From Bog-877 sp049518775 (lineage in GTDB: Bacteria; Chloroflexota; Dormibacteria; Aeolococcales; Bog-877), in contig JBEKRL010000004.1 of NCBI GenBank assembly GCA_049518775.1, forward strand, positions 1 to 64,000: DNA of 64,000 nucleotides, given 5' to 3'. The notes beneath the pieces were generated by a model. That model had not been told where the DNA came from. It saw only the letters and a program-made list of their open reading frames with translations, and made no database searches. Positions 33,267 through 42,226 of the stretch are shown here, one piece after another. Numbering within the stretch: position 1 is the first letter of the stretch; every line of letters starts with the position of its first letter. The translations under genes were made by a program, and so were the position numbers.

Positions 33267-34724
33267 CTATGTCTCCGAGGCGCGGGTGGCGGCTGCTTCC
33301 TTCCGCACGCTGCCCACGGAGAGGACGAAGTAGACAAGGCCGCCGACGAGAATGCCGACCACCCAGCTGAAGTCAGCACCTCCGGTAGCCTTGGAAAGCG
33401 GGCCCGTAAAGGAGGGCACGTAGAAGGCGGCATCGATCCACAGCATCGCGGCCACCATTCCCAGCGCCTGAGCGACAAGCGCCTTCCAGTTCACACCGCC
33501 GTTCCGCCAGTACAGTCCGCCAATCCTCGACACCAGCGAGCCGGTGTCGTAGCGGCCACGGCGGAGCAGGTAGTCGACCATCAAGATCCCGAACCAGGGT
33601 CCGAGCCAGACCACGATGTAGTCCAGGAAGCCCGACAGGTCGGTGTAGAACTTGCCCTTGAAGATCACCAGGGCGGTGACGGCCCCGGCCACGATGGTGT
33701 CGATGACGACCGCTCCCCAGCGCTTGATCGGCAGCCCCAAGGCCTGAAGCGTCACCGACGACGAGTACATGTCGATCGAGTTGATGGCGAACAGCTGGGG
33801 GAGGACCAGGATGAGGAAGGGCCAGAAGAACCAACTCGCGAACGAGGATGGCACGCCGGTCACAGCGGTCACGCTCGGGCTCACAATGAAAGCCAGCGCT
33901 CCCAGAATCTCCAGCAGGATCGCGGGGATGGCGCCGCCCAGGGTGGCGGCCCAGAACGTCCTGGCCTTGGGTGTCGAGCGGGGCAGGTAGCGCGAGTAGT
34001 CGGCGGCATTCTCGGTCCAGCCCAGGCCACCAGCCGAGACGATCAGCACTACGGCAGTGGTCCACAGCGCCCACGAGCCTGACTGATGGAAGTGGGAAAG
34101 GTTGACATGGGGGATGACCAGCACCGCCATGATCACGAAGAGCACGATGAAGACGTAGGACAGGTAGCGCAGGAGCCTGGTGATCATCGCGTGGCCGAGG
34201 AACGGCACTATGAACTGAATCAGGACGGCCGCGACTATCAGGATGGCCTTGAGCCCGGTCCCGACCCCGATGCCGCCCTTGACGAACATCGCCACGGCCA
34301 CCAGCACGACAAGCACGATGCCCTCGATCTCAAAGCCCACCTGGGTGAGCCAGTTGAAGAACGAGACCACTCGGTTGCCGTTGATCCCGAAGGGGGCTCT
34401 GGAGACCATGAAGGCCGTGGTGCCGGTCTCTGGCCCGGGCAGGCTGGCCCAGCCCAGGAATGAGTAGAAGAGGTTGCCAACCAGGATGGCGAGCACCGCC
34501 TGGCCGAATGAGAGTCCGAATGAAATCGCCAGAGCTCCGTAGACCAGGAACTCAACGTTCCAAATCGCCCCGGCCCAGAGCCAGAACAGCCCTGAGGGCT
34601 TCATCTTCCTGTCCGCGTCGGGGATCAGATCGATGCCGCGCTGCTCGACCTTGAGCGCCGAGTACTCCTCCGTCGCCGGGACGGGCGCGCCCTGCCCTAC
34701 ATTGGTCGGATAGTTCCTTGCCAA
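33267..34724 (-). CDS. NCS1-family nucleobase/hydantoin permease
   Basis: A ~485-aa, 12-helix cation symporter. The family N-terminus YSALKVEQRGIDLIPD is followed by LFWLWAGAIWNVEF (TM1), and GPETGTTAFMVSRAPFG and AADYSRYLP are NCS1 signatures. It imports a purine, pyrimidine, allantoin or hydantoin, which fits the catabolic genes it follows. TTG 34724 is chosen because a ribosome site (AGGGGGGAT) lies just before it; the frame upstream is noise. It is separated from the hydantoinase gene by ~1 kb containing an IS607 remnant. Confidence 0.88.
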   Translation of the reverse strand: MARNYPTNVGQGAPVPATEEYSALKVEQRGIDLIPDADRKMKPSGLFWLWAGAIWNVEFLVYGALAISFGLSFGQAVLAILVGNLFYSFLGWASLPGPETGTTAFMVSRAPFGINGNRVVSFFNWLTQVGFEIEGIVLVVLVAVAMFVKGGIGVGTGLKAILIVAAVLIQFIVPFLGHAMITRLLRYLSYVFIVLFVIMAVLVIPHVNLSHFHQSGSWALWTTAVVLIVSAGGLGWTENAADYSRYLPRSTPKARTFWAATLGGAIPAILLEILGALAFIVSPSVTAVTGVPSSFASWFFWPFLILVLPQLFAINSIDMYSSSVTLQALGLPIKRWGAVVIDTIVAGAVTALVIFKGKFYTDLSGFLDYIVVWLGPWFGILMVDYLLRRGRYDTGSLVSRIGGLYWRNGGVNWKALVAQALGMVAAMLWIDAAFYVPSFTGPLSKATGGADFSWVVGILVGGLVYFVLSVGSVRKEAAATRASET

Positions 34725-34899
34725 GGCATCCCCCCTGTGATCTGGGCCGTTGGACTCGCCGGAAGTTCCCGCCACTATAAGGCTAGCCGGCGGTTCCCGG
34801 CTGGGGTCGGTTGGACCCCAGCCGGGGCGGGGTTGGGAGCTGCCCCCGGTCAGCGGCGGGGTAGCCGCGAACAGGCGTCTGCGGCGGTAGCAGCAGCGG

Positions 34900-35350
34900 G
34901 TGAAGCTGGCCGCCTGGACCCGGGTCAATGGCGTCCGCCCTAAGACCGCCGTTCGTGGGGGGAAGGCACGCTCCCGGCGCCGGCACGCACGGTCGGTCCG
35001 CGGCCCATCCTGGTGGAGACCGGGCCGCCCGGAGTCCCCGGGGCCGTCGCGATCTGCGCCCGCGCCTCCTCCCCCGACCGACCGGCAGATATCGAGTGCC
35101 AGGTGGGTCGGCTGGCGGAATCGGCGGCCTCGCACTCGTTACCGGTGAGCCGGACCTTCGCCGAGGTGGGCTCGGGGTTGAACGGATCTCGCCCCAGGCT
35201 GCGGCGGCTGCTGCCGGATCGGACGGTCAGGACGATCGTAACCGAGCATCTCACCAGCCTTCGCGCCCGGCTCTACGGGAGGTGCTCAGCCTGCACCAGA
35301 GCGGCTCGAGCCCTGGGGGCCGACGCGCCGGCCGGCCGGTGGAGGTCGCC
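34900..35350 (+). pseudogene. IS607-family serine recombinase (TnpA) remnant
   Basis: The N-terminal MKLAAWTRVNGVRPKTA (34900-34950) matches the MerR-like HTH of IS607 transposases. After frameshifts the catalytic part appears in another frame from ~35060: AICARASSPDRPADIECQV, whose Ser aligns with the nucleophile of YARVSS, then EVGSGLNGSRPRLRRLL and TIVTEHLTSL. It degrades after ~35280. The usual TnpB partner is not recognisable. Confidence 0.7.
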
Positions 35351-35746
35351 TGAATGGCGAGAGCCCGCCGCGCGTGCGATATACGCCGACGGGGCGGATG
35401 ACGGACCGGGAGCTCTCCCGGCAGCTCGCGGTGAAGCACGAACCGGGGTCACCCCAAGGCTCGCGCCCGGGGCCGGGGTCCTCGATCACGGCAGAGCTCC
35501 TGTCCCGATGGGCCCGGTGATCAGGAATGGTGGCCGCTCCCCCACCGTCGCCGGGCCGCGTCGGCGTCCCCGGGCCAGAGCGATCGAGGGCCGATCGCGT
35601 CTCCAGGATCAAGAGCCCGAGCTGCGCCTGGTGAGAGCCGACCCGGTTCCCGAGGAGCCTGAAGCACCTGGCCTCCACCCCAAGTGGCATCGTCGGTCTT
35701 CCGCGTTCCGGCCTCACGCATCACTGCGTCGATGGTGGCCGGCCCT
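35351..35746. other. Stretch after the IS607 remnant, nothing recognised
   Basis: Frames on both strands are Arg/Pro-rich. I looked for TnpB motifs (RuvC acids, zinc finger) and saw none. Confidence 0.35.
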
Positions 35747-37153
35747 TCAACTCGGGTACTGGCAGAAGCCCCGCACGATGAACCGCCCGTCGCCGCGCCG
35801 GCCGACGTATTGGCCCCGGTCCAGCACCACCGAACCCCGCAGAAGCACCGTTTCCACCCGCCCCGAGATCTCCATGCCCTCGTAGCAGGAGTAGTCCACT
35901 GCCATGTGATGGGTGCTGGCGGAGATCGTGCTCCGCGCAGAGGGGTCGTAGATCACCACGTCGGCGTCGGCCCCTGGCCGCAGGCTGCCCTTACGGGGAT
36001 ACATGCCGAACATCTTGGCCGGCGAGGTCGAGGTCACGTCGACCCAGCGGGTGAGGCTGAGCATGCCTCGCACCACCCCTTGGTGGATCAGGTTCATGCG
36101 GTGCTCCACCCCGGGCAGCCCGTTGGGAATCTTGGAGAAGTCACCGCGGCCCAGGTCCTTCTGCCCCTGGAAGCGGAAGGGACAGTGGTCGGTGGCGACC
36201 ACCGACAGGTCGCCGCCGTGGAGGCCGCGCCAGAGGGCCAGCTGATCGTGGCTCGACCTCAGCGGCGGGGAGCAGACGAATTTGGCACCTTCGAATCCGT
36301 CCCTGGCCAGATCGTCCTCGGAGAGGAAGAGGTATTGGGGGCAGGTCTCCGCGAAGACCGGCTGGCCCCGGTCGCGGGCCCCCACCACCTCCGCCAGCGC
36401 CGCCGCCGCCGAGACGTGCACGATGTACAGGGAGGCTCCGGCCACCCTGGCCAGCTGGATCGCCCGATGGGTGGCCTCCCCCTCCAGGACCGCCGGCCTG
36501 GTCGAGGAGTGGAAACGGGGAGCCACCTCACCGCGGGCCAGGGCCTGGGCCACCAGCAGCTCGGTCGCGATCCCGTTCTCGGCGTGAATCTGGATCAGGG
36601 CCCGGTTGTGGGCGCCGTGCTGGAGCGCAGCCAGGATCTGGCCATCCGTGGAATAGGAGACACCGGGATAGGCCATGTAGAGCTTGAAGCTGGTCACTCC
36701 CTCATCGACCAGCTGGTCCATCTCGCGCAGGGAGGACTCGTTGACATCGGCGAAGCCCATGTGAAAGCCGTAGTCGGCAGCGCAGTTGCCCTCCGCCTTG
36801 AGCCGCCAGCTCTCCAGCGCGTCATGCAGCGACCCACCCCGGATCTGGCTGGCGAAGTCCACGATGGTCGTGGTACCCCCCCAGATGGCCGCCCTGGTGC
36901 CGGTCTCAAAGGAGTCGGAGGCGACCGTGCCCGCGACCGGCAGCTCCATGTGGGTGTGGGCGTCCACCCCGCCCGGCAGCACGTACCTGCCCGCCGCCTC
37001 CAGGACTCGGTCCGCCGACTCTGCGAAGGCCTGGCTCAGCTCCGACCGGGCGGCGGCCAGGCCGACGACCCGCTGGTCTTCGATCAGCACGTCCGCCGGC
37101 TCGGCCGAGTCCGCAGTCAGGACGGTGCCACCCCGGATGATCAGGCGCGCCAC
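35747..37153 (-). CDS. hyuA: Hydantoinase/dihydropyrimidinase (HyuA-like)
   Basis: This enzyme opens cyclic diamides such as hydantoins or dihydropyrimidines. The 468-aa amidohydrolase has metal motif DAHTHMEL (~residues 64-71), a carboxylated lysine in SFKLYMAY (~157), further metal histidines in IQIHAENG (~195) and YIVHVSAAAA (~250), and the last metal Asp in ATDHCPF (~325). In E. coli-type purine clusters HyuA sits beside the carbamoyltransferase and carbamate kinase, as here. GTG 37153 follows GGGAGATGAGC. Gene symbol by homology; the exact substrate is unproven. Confidence 0.9.
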   Translation of the reverse strand: MARLIIRGGTVLTADSAEPADVLIEDQRVVGLAAARSELSQAFAESADRVLEAAGRYVLPGGVDAHTHMELPVAGTVASDSFETGTRAAIWGGTTTIVDFASQIRGGSLHDALESWRLKAEGNCAADYGFHMGFADVNESSLREMDQLVDEGVTSFKLYMAYPGVSYSTDGQILAALQHGAHNRALIQIHAENGIATELLVAQALARGEVAPRFHSSTRPAVLEGEATHRAIQLARVAGASLYIVHVSAAAALAEVVGARDRGQPVFAETCPQYLFLSEDDLARDGFEGAKFVCSPPLRSSHDQLALWRGLHGGDLSVVATDHCPFRFQGQKDLGRGDFSKIPNGLPGVEHRMNLIHQGVVRGMLSLTRWVDVTSTSPAKMFGMYPRKGSLRPGADADVVIYDPSARSTISASTHHMAVDYSCYEGMEISGRVETVLLRGSVVLDRGQYVGRRGDGRFIVRGFCQYPS

Positions 37154-37340
37154 CTCAGCTCATCTCCCGGCTCGCTCGGCCAGCGCCGGGGCAGCCCCTG
37201 AGACCTGGCTGCGGTTCGACCGGCTCGGCATCAGGGCCGCCGGTGGCGCTTGTCGAATCGGCGCCCTCCCGGCCCGCGGCCGGTGAGGCTCCGGAAAATG
37301 CCACCCGTCGCGCTGGCGCCGCCCCGAGGTGCCGCGGCCA

Positions 37341-38300
37341 TCAGTCCCTGGTGATTCGCGTGCCGGTCTCGCCCCGCAGCGCTCGCTCGATGTTGGCAGG
37401 GTTGGTCACGATCGCCTCCTTGCCACCGGCGTCGAGATAGTTGAGCACGGCCTGGATCTTCGGAGCCATGCTGCCGGCGGCGAAGTGGGTCCCCTGTTGC
37501 AGGTACTCGCGGGCCTGCGCCGCCGTCAGATGATCGACGTCGTGCTGCTCCGGGGTACCGAAGTACAGCGCCACCTTCTCCACCGCGGTGGAGATCAGCA
37601 GCAGGTCCGCCCCCAGTTTTGCCGCCAGCAGGGCGGAGGCGAGGTCCTTGTCAATGACCGCCGCGACCCCTCGCAGCTGCCCTTCGTCGTCGGCGACCAC
37701 GGGGATCCCCCCGCCGCCCACGGTGATGACGATCGTGCCACTCTCGACCAGCCGCCGGATCGCGGGCAGCTCCACGATGCGCTTCGGGAGTGGGGACGCG
37801 ACCACACGGCGCCAGCCCCGGTTGGCATCCTCGATCAGGGCCCAACCGTCCGCCCGCCGGCGCTCGGCCATCGCCTCGTCCATGAAGGAGCCTATGGGCT
37901 TGCTGGGGTGGGAGAAGGCCGGGTCGTCAGCCGCCACCACGGTCTGGCAGATGACAGTGACCGCCTCGCGGTCGATCCCCAGATCCAGAAACTCGTTGTG
38001 GAGGTTCTGCTGAAGTTCGTAGCCGATGGCGCCTTGGGAGTCGGCCCCGCACACGTCGAGCGGCACCTCATGGAGCTCGTGCGCAGCGAGCTCGGAGCGC
38101 CGGAGGATGAAGCCCACCTGGGGGCCGTTGCCATGACTCACGACCACCGTCCAGCCCGCCTTCACCATCGCCGCGATGTGGTGGCTGGTCTCCTTGGCGG
38201 CGAGGTTCTGGTCCTCAACCGATTGGTGTGCCTTGTCGATGATCAGCGAGTTGCCCCCGATCGCCACCACCGCGGTTCGCTCGGCCCTGGCCGCGCTCAT
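37341..38300 (-). CDS. arcC: Carbamate kinase
   Basis: Carbamoyl phosphate + ADP gives carbamate + ATP. The 319-aa protein starts VVAIGGNSLI, has VSHGNGPQVGFI (~residue 58), VTVGGGGIPVVAD (~205) and DKDLASALLAAKLGADLLLI (~225), all family signatures. It overlaps the upstream transcarbamylase by 4 bases (ATGA), so the two are coupled: phosphorolysis by the transcarbamylase would deliver carbamoyl phosphate for substrate-level ATP synthesis. Confidence 0.95.
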   Translation of the reverse strand: MSAARAERTAVVAIGGNSLIIDKAHQSVEDQNLAAKETSHHIAAMVKAGWTVVVSHGNGPQVGFILRRSELAAHELHEVPLDVCGADSQGAIGYELQQNLHNEFLDLGIDREAVTVICQTVVAADDPAFSHPSKPIGSFMDEAMAERRRADGWALIEDANRGWRRVVASPLPKRIVELPAIRRLVESGTIVITVGGGGIPVVADDEGQLRGVAAVIDKDLASALLAAKLGADLLLISTAVEKVALYFGTPEQHDVDHLTAAQAREYLQQGTHFAAGSMAPKIQAVLNYLDAGGKEAIVTNPANIERALRGETGTRITRD

Positions 38301-39274
38301 CGCATCGTCAGGGCCATCACGGCCTTCTGCCCGTGGAGGCGGTTCTCGGCCTGGTCATAGACCGCGGAGTGGGGCCCGTCGATGACCCCGTCGGTCACCT
38401 CGACGTTGCGTGCCGCCGGCAGGGGGTGCATGAAGATGGCATCCTCGCTCGCGGTGGCCATGTGGGCTTCGTCGGTCATCCAGGACCGGTACTTGTTGAT
38501 GAGGCGGGTCTCCTCGGCCTCGTCCGAGGTGGTGACCATCGCTCCCCAGCTCTTGGCATACACCACGTCGGTACCCCGGAAGCCGGCCTCGAAGTCGTCC
38601 ATCAGCTCGAAGCCGACATGGGCCCGCCGCGCGTTCTCCTTCATCTGCTCGACTATCTCGGGCATCAGAGCGAACTCCGGCGGGTGGACCAGGCGCACGT
38701 TCATGCCGAAACGCGGCAGCAGCAGCGCCAGGCTCTGCGGCGCACTCACCGGCTTCAGGTAGGTCGGATCGTGCGCCCAGCTCACCGTGGCGGTCCGGCC
38801 CCGGAGGTCCTTGAAGCGCTCGAGGATCGTCATCAGGTCCGCCAGGGCCTGGTGGGGGTGGTAGACCTCGCACTGCATATTGAGCACCGGGACGCGGCTC
38901 GCCTCGGCGACGTCCCGGATGTAGCGGTTGCCCACGCCCCAGTCCACGTTGCGGATCGCGATCCCGTCGTTGTAGCGGCCGAGGATCTCCCCGATCTCCT
39001 TCGCCGTGTCGCCATGCGCGATCTGAGTGGTCCGGGATTCGATGAACTGCGCATGTCCTCCGAGCTGCGCCATTCCGGCCTCGAAGGACGCCCGGGTCCG
39101 GGTCGAGGAGAAGAAGAAGAGCATGGCCAGCACCTTGTCGCGCAGGAGCGGATGGGGGATCCCCAGCGCGCGCTCCCGCTTCAGAATGAAAGCCACGTCG
39201 AGCAGGGTCTCGATCTCGCCCAGGGTCCACTCCTGCAGGTCGATCATGTCGCGCCCGCGCAGGTCTGTCTGCAT
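38297..39274 (-). CDS. ygeW: YgeW-type carbamoyltransferase
   Basis: A transcarbamylase of the ornithine/N-acetylornithine superfamily, 325 aa. The carbamoyl-phosphate loop is SSTRTRASFE (~residues 56-65). TQIAHGDTAKE, NMQCEVYHPHQALADL, WAHDPTYLKPVSAPQ and VYAKSWGAM follow the pattern of YgeW and knotted N-acetylornithine transcarbamylases, not of OTC, whose SMG loop is missing. It probably carries out phosphorolysis of a carbamoylated intermediate (a ureido compound) in purine breakdown. The true substrate is unknown. It starts 5 bases after the stop of the ATCase-like gene. Confidence 0.82.
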   Translation of the reverse strand: MQTDLRGRDMIDLQEWTLGEIETLLDVAFILKRERALGIPHPLLRDKVLAMLFFFSSTRTRASFEAGMAQLGGHAQFIESRTTQIAHGDTAKEIGEILGRYNDGIAIRNVDWGVGNRYIRDVAEASRVPVLNMQCEVYHPHQALADLMTILERFKDLRGRTATVSWAHDPTYLKPVSAPQSLALLLPRFGMNVRLVHPPEFALMPEIVEQMKENARRAHVGFELMDDFEAGFRGTDVVYAKSWGAMVTTSDEAEETRLINKYRSWMTDEAHMATASEDAIFMHPLPAARNVEVTDGVIDGPHSAVYDQAENRLHGQKAVMALTMR

Positions 39275-39279
39275 GGCCG

Positions 39280-40233
39280 TCAGTCCACCGCGCCGAGGAC
39301 GAGTGCGAGCAGAGCCATGCGCATCACCACCCCGTTGAAGGCCTCGACCCAGTAGCGGGCGTGGCGAGTGGCGTCGACCTCGACCGGCAGCTCGTCCATC
39401 CGGGGCAGCGAGTGCACCACGATCGCCCCACCCTTGCCCTTGGTCCGCAGCAGCTCCCGGGTGACCCGGTAGGCGGCGGGAGTGCGACCCTTGTCCTCGG
39501 TCGCCTCGACGCGCGACTGGGTGTAGTCGGGCTGCACCACGGGCTCCATGTAGATGACATCGGCGCCCTCGATGCAGGCCTCGACGCTCTCCATCTCCTG
39601 GTAGCGGACGCTGCGCTCATCGAGCTCGGCCTTGAACTCCGGGAGCAGCGACATGTCCGGCGGGGAGACCACGAACGCCTCCATGTCGAACTGGGACATC
39701 GCGTAGAGGATGGAGTGCATCGTGCGCATCCGCATGTCGCCGACCAGCAGAACCTTCAAGCCATCGAGGGTGCCCTTGTCCTGCCAGATGGTGTACAGGT
39801 CGGTGAGCACCTGGGTGGGGTGCTCGCCCCATCCGTCCCCGCAGTTGATGACCGGTACCGAGGCCCATTTTGCCGCCTCGTGCGGCGCACCCTGCTGGAA
39901 GTGGCGCATGGCGATGACATCGCCGTAGTACTCGAGCATGTGCACCGTGTCCTTGATCGACTCCTGATAGAAGTCGCCCGCCCTGGTCATCTTGGCATCG
40001 GAGAAGCCGAGGACGTGGCCGCCGAGACGGTGCATTGCTGCCTCGGTGGCCAGCCGGGTGCGGGTGCTCGGTTGGTAGAAGGCGGTGAGCAGAGTCTTGT
40101 GCTGGAGCAGGTCACCGTTGCGCCGCTCGGCTGCATACGGCTTGAGTTCGTCGGCCACCCGGAAGGTCTGGAAGTACTCCTCTCGCTCCATGTCCTTCAG
40201 GGACAGAATGTCGCGGCCGAGAAAGCTCCTCAT
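39280..40233 (-). CDS. Aspartate carbamoyltransferase-like protein with altered aspartate site
   Basis: A 317-aa PyrB-fold protein. Carbamoyl-phosphate residues are intact: QPSTRTRLATEAAMHRLGG (~54-72), AMRHFQQGA and EHPTQVLTDLYTI. The closing helix VVMRMALLALVLG is also typical. However, the 80s loop lacks the K84 equivalent (DFYQES where E. coli has GKKGET), and the R229/Q231 segment reads YMEPVVQPDY in place of YMTRVQKE. The second substrate is therefore probably not aspartate. It lies between a PLP enzyme and ygeW and lacks pyrI/pyrC neighbours. ATG 40233 has a good ribosome site (AGGGAGAA). Confidence 0.8.
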   Translation of the reverse strand: MRSFLGRDILSLKDMEREEYFQTFRVADELKPYAAERRNGDLLQHKTLLTAFYQPSTRTRLATEAAMHRLGGHVLGFSDAKMTRAGDFYQESIKDTVHMLEYYGDVIAMRHFQQGAPHEAAKWASVPVINCGDGWGEHPTQVLTDLYTIWQDKGTLDGLKVLLVGDMRMRTMHSILYAMSQFDMEAFVVSPPDMSLLPEFKAELDERSVRYQEMESVEACIEGADVIYMEPVVQPDYTQSRVEATEDKGRTPAAYRVTRELLRTKGKGGAIVVHSLPRMDELPVEVDATRHARYWVEAFNGVVMRMALLALVLGAVD

Positions 40234-40401
40234 GCCTGTTCTCCCTTCCAACTCCTGCTCATATACATCTCCTTCTGCTGCCACTTCGCCGGCAGCTGGC
40301 GGGCACCTCGGTGCACGGGCCTTGAGCTGGCCCTGGCGCACGGAAAGCCCGGCGCCGCAGCCATCATAGCTCGGGCGCCGCAAAGGGGGTGGACCTGTGG
40401 G

Positions 40402-41895
40402 TCAGGCGGTCGCCGGGGCGCCGACCTGGGCGTTGAACTCGGCGATGAGCTCATCCCAGGCTCCTACCTGTTCCATGAGCCCATCCCAGAATGCCTGGCG
40501 CCGACGCACCTCGAAGGCCTCGAGCGACACTCCCTGCTGTTCCACCCAGGTGAAGTAGCCAAGGTTGAAGATCCGGGTCCGGTCCTGGTGCCGAAGCTCC
40601 AGCAGCTCGGAGTGCTCGGCATCCTGCAGATCTCGCGCCAGGGCGGCCAGGGCAGCTGGTTCGTCCAGGCCCTCAGGGAAGTCACGCCGGACCCGGGCCT
40701 GACGCTGGTCGGCGTACATCGCCGCCCCGTCGGTGGCCAGGGTCAGGACCAGGTCCTCTGGACCCAGCTCAAAGTGGCGGGCCACCGCCACGGCAGCCAC
40801 CACGTTGGCCAGCGCCGACAGGCCGAAGTGGGCCATCCCCGCCAGCAGCGATTGCTCCAGACCGGGGGCCTGCTGCAGAGCCGCCAGCCCTTCCTTGGTG
40901 TGGAAGATGGCATCCAGCCGGTCGGTGTTGCGGTCCGACACCGCCACCACCACGTCGGTGTTCATGACGTTGTGGATGAGGGGAATGTGCTTGTCACCGA
41001 TGCCCTGGATGTTGTGGTCCCCGAAACCGTTGCGCAACATGGTGGCGCACTCCACCGGTTCCGCGGCCACGGTTCGCGTCCCCAATCGCTGCTTCAGGTG
41101 GTCGCCAGCGCCGAGGGAGCCCGATGAGCCGGTGGTGGCGACGAAGGCGAAGGGCTGCAGCTGGGGTCGCTGGACCCGCAGGTGCTCCACCAGCCGCTCC
41201 AGGGCCCGCCCGGTGCAGAGGCGGTGGACCACATAGTTGGGGTACTCGGCGAACTGGTTGAGGATCACGTTGCGCTCGTCCTCGGCCAGTTCCTGGCAAC
41301 GCTCGTAAATCTCCCGCACGTTGCTCTCACCACCGGGCGTGGTGATGACGTCGCTGGGTTCCGCGACCCAGCGACGCAGCCACTCGAAGCGCTCGGTGCT
41401 CATGTCCTCGGGGAGTACCGCGACGCCCCGGCATCCCAGCATCCGGGAGATCGCCACCCCGCCGCGGCAGAAGTTCCCGGTCGACGGCCAGACCGCGCGC
41501 TGCGAGGTGGGGTCGAAGCCACCGCTGACCAGACGCGGTGCCAGGCAGGCGTACGCAGCCAGCACCTTGTGGGCCCCGATCATGGGGAAGCGGTCCGCCA
41601 GGGCGACCACGATGGTCGCGGGGACGCCGGTCAGTTCCGGCGGGAGCACAAGGTGGCTGGGCACGGGGACCAGGCTCCGCCGGTCGGCTCCGTTGTACCA
41701 GTGAACCCGGTAGAGGTTGCGGGGGTCGGGGGCGTCGGGGTCGATGCCGATCAGCTGGGAGAGGAGCTGAACGTCAAGGCTGCTGGGGTCAGCGAGCTCT
41801 GCGAAGGTCGGTAGGACGATGGCGAGTTCACGGCAGCGCGCGACCGCCTGCCGGTATGCGGTCGGATCGGTGATGCCCCCTGCTGTCTCCACCAT
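40402..41895 (-). CDS. PLP-dependent fold-type II enzyme (cysteine synthase-like), substrate unknown
   Basis: A 497-aa PLP enzyme, longer than cysteine synthases (~310 aa). The Schiff-base lysine is in IGAHKVLAAYACL (~residue 114), the asparagine loop in WPSTGNFCRGGVAI (~142), and a glycine-rich phosphate loop in ATTGSSGSLGAGDH (~260). The C-terminal ~100 residues form an added helical domain (YFTWVEQQGVSLEAFEVRR). It is not YgeX, which is encoded separately at 47601. It probably performs an elimination or lyase step on an amino-acid-like intermediate. ATG 41895 follows GAGAGAGGTGAG. Confidence 0.72.
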   Translation of the reverse strand: MVETAGGITDPTAYRQAVARCRELAIVLPTFAELADPSSLDVQLLSQLIGIDPDAPDPRNLYRVHWYNGADRRSLVPVPSHLVLPPELTGVPATIVVALADRFPMIGAHKVLAAYACLAPRLVSGGFDPTSQRAVWPSTGNFCRGGVAISRMLGCRGVAVLPEDMSTERFEWLRRWVAEPSDVITTPGGESNVREIYERCQELAEDERNVILNQFAEYPNYVVHRLCTGRALERLVEHLRVQRPQLQPFAFVATTGSSGSLGAGDHLKQRLGTRTVAAEPVECATMLRNGFGDHNIQGIGDKHIPLIHNVMNTDVVVAVSDRNTDRLDAIFHTKEGLAALQQAPGLEQSLLAGMAHFGLSALANVVAAVAVARHFELGPEDLVLTLATDGAAMYADQRQARVRRDFPEGLDEPAALAALARDLQDAEHSELLELRHQDRTRIFNLGYFTWVEQQGVSLEAFEVRRRQAFWDGLMEQVGAWDELIAEFNAQVGAPATA

Positions 41896-42226
41896 CACTC
41901 ACCTCTCTCATCGACCGGTGATCCAAAGTCGTGGCCTCGGGGCCCAGTGCGCGGGCAGGATACCATCCCGCCACGACGCTTCCGGCGAGTGCCAGCCCAG
42001 CTTGATTCGATCTCAGCCAGCATGGGCGCGGTCCGTCCCAGGGGCGGATGTGAAACTCCGCTTCCATGAGTGGCTTACCGTCGTTGTCGCCTTGGCAAGC
42101 GTTTTGTGACGCCCTGCTCGCCCGGGAGCGGGGCCGCTCAGGAACCGGGACCGTGCCTGCCGTCAGTGCTCCTGCGGTGGCGGTGGCGCTGCCGCGGCCG
42201 TCCGGAGACACGCACAGGCGAGGGGC
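41896..42226. other. Spacer between selD and the PLP enzyme gene
   Basis: No gene is recognised. I checked it for a selenocysteine tRNA (long acceptor and variable arm) because it adjoins selD, and could not draw one. Confidence 0.4.

Noticed and set aside
33018..34082. Long plus-strand frames opposite the permease and other genes
   Set aside because: They are His/Gln/Gly-rich antisense shadows produced by GC-rich codon bias and resemble no protein.
39280..40233. Canonical pyrB (pyrimidine biosynthesis)
   Set aside because: The aspartate-contacting residues are replaced and no pyrC, pyrI or carAB genes are nearby.
41896..42226. A selenocysteine tRNA beside selD
   Set aside because: No extended acceptor, long variable arm or TCA anticodon arm could be folded.
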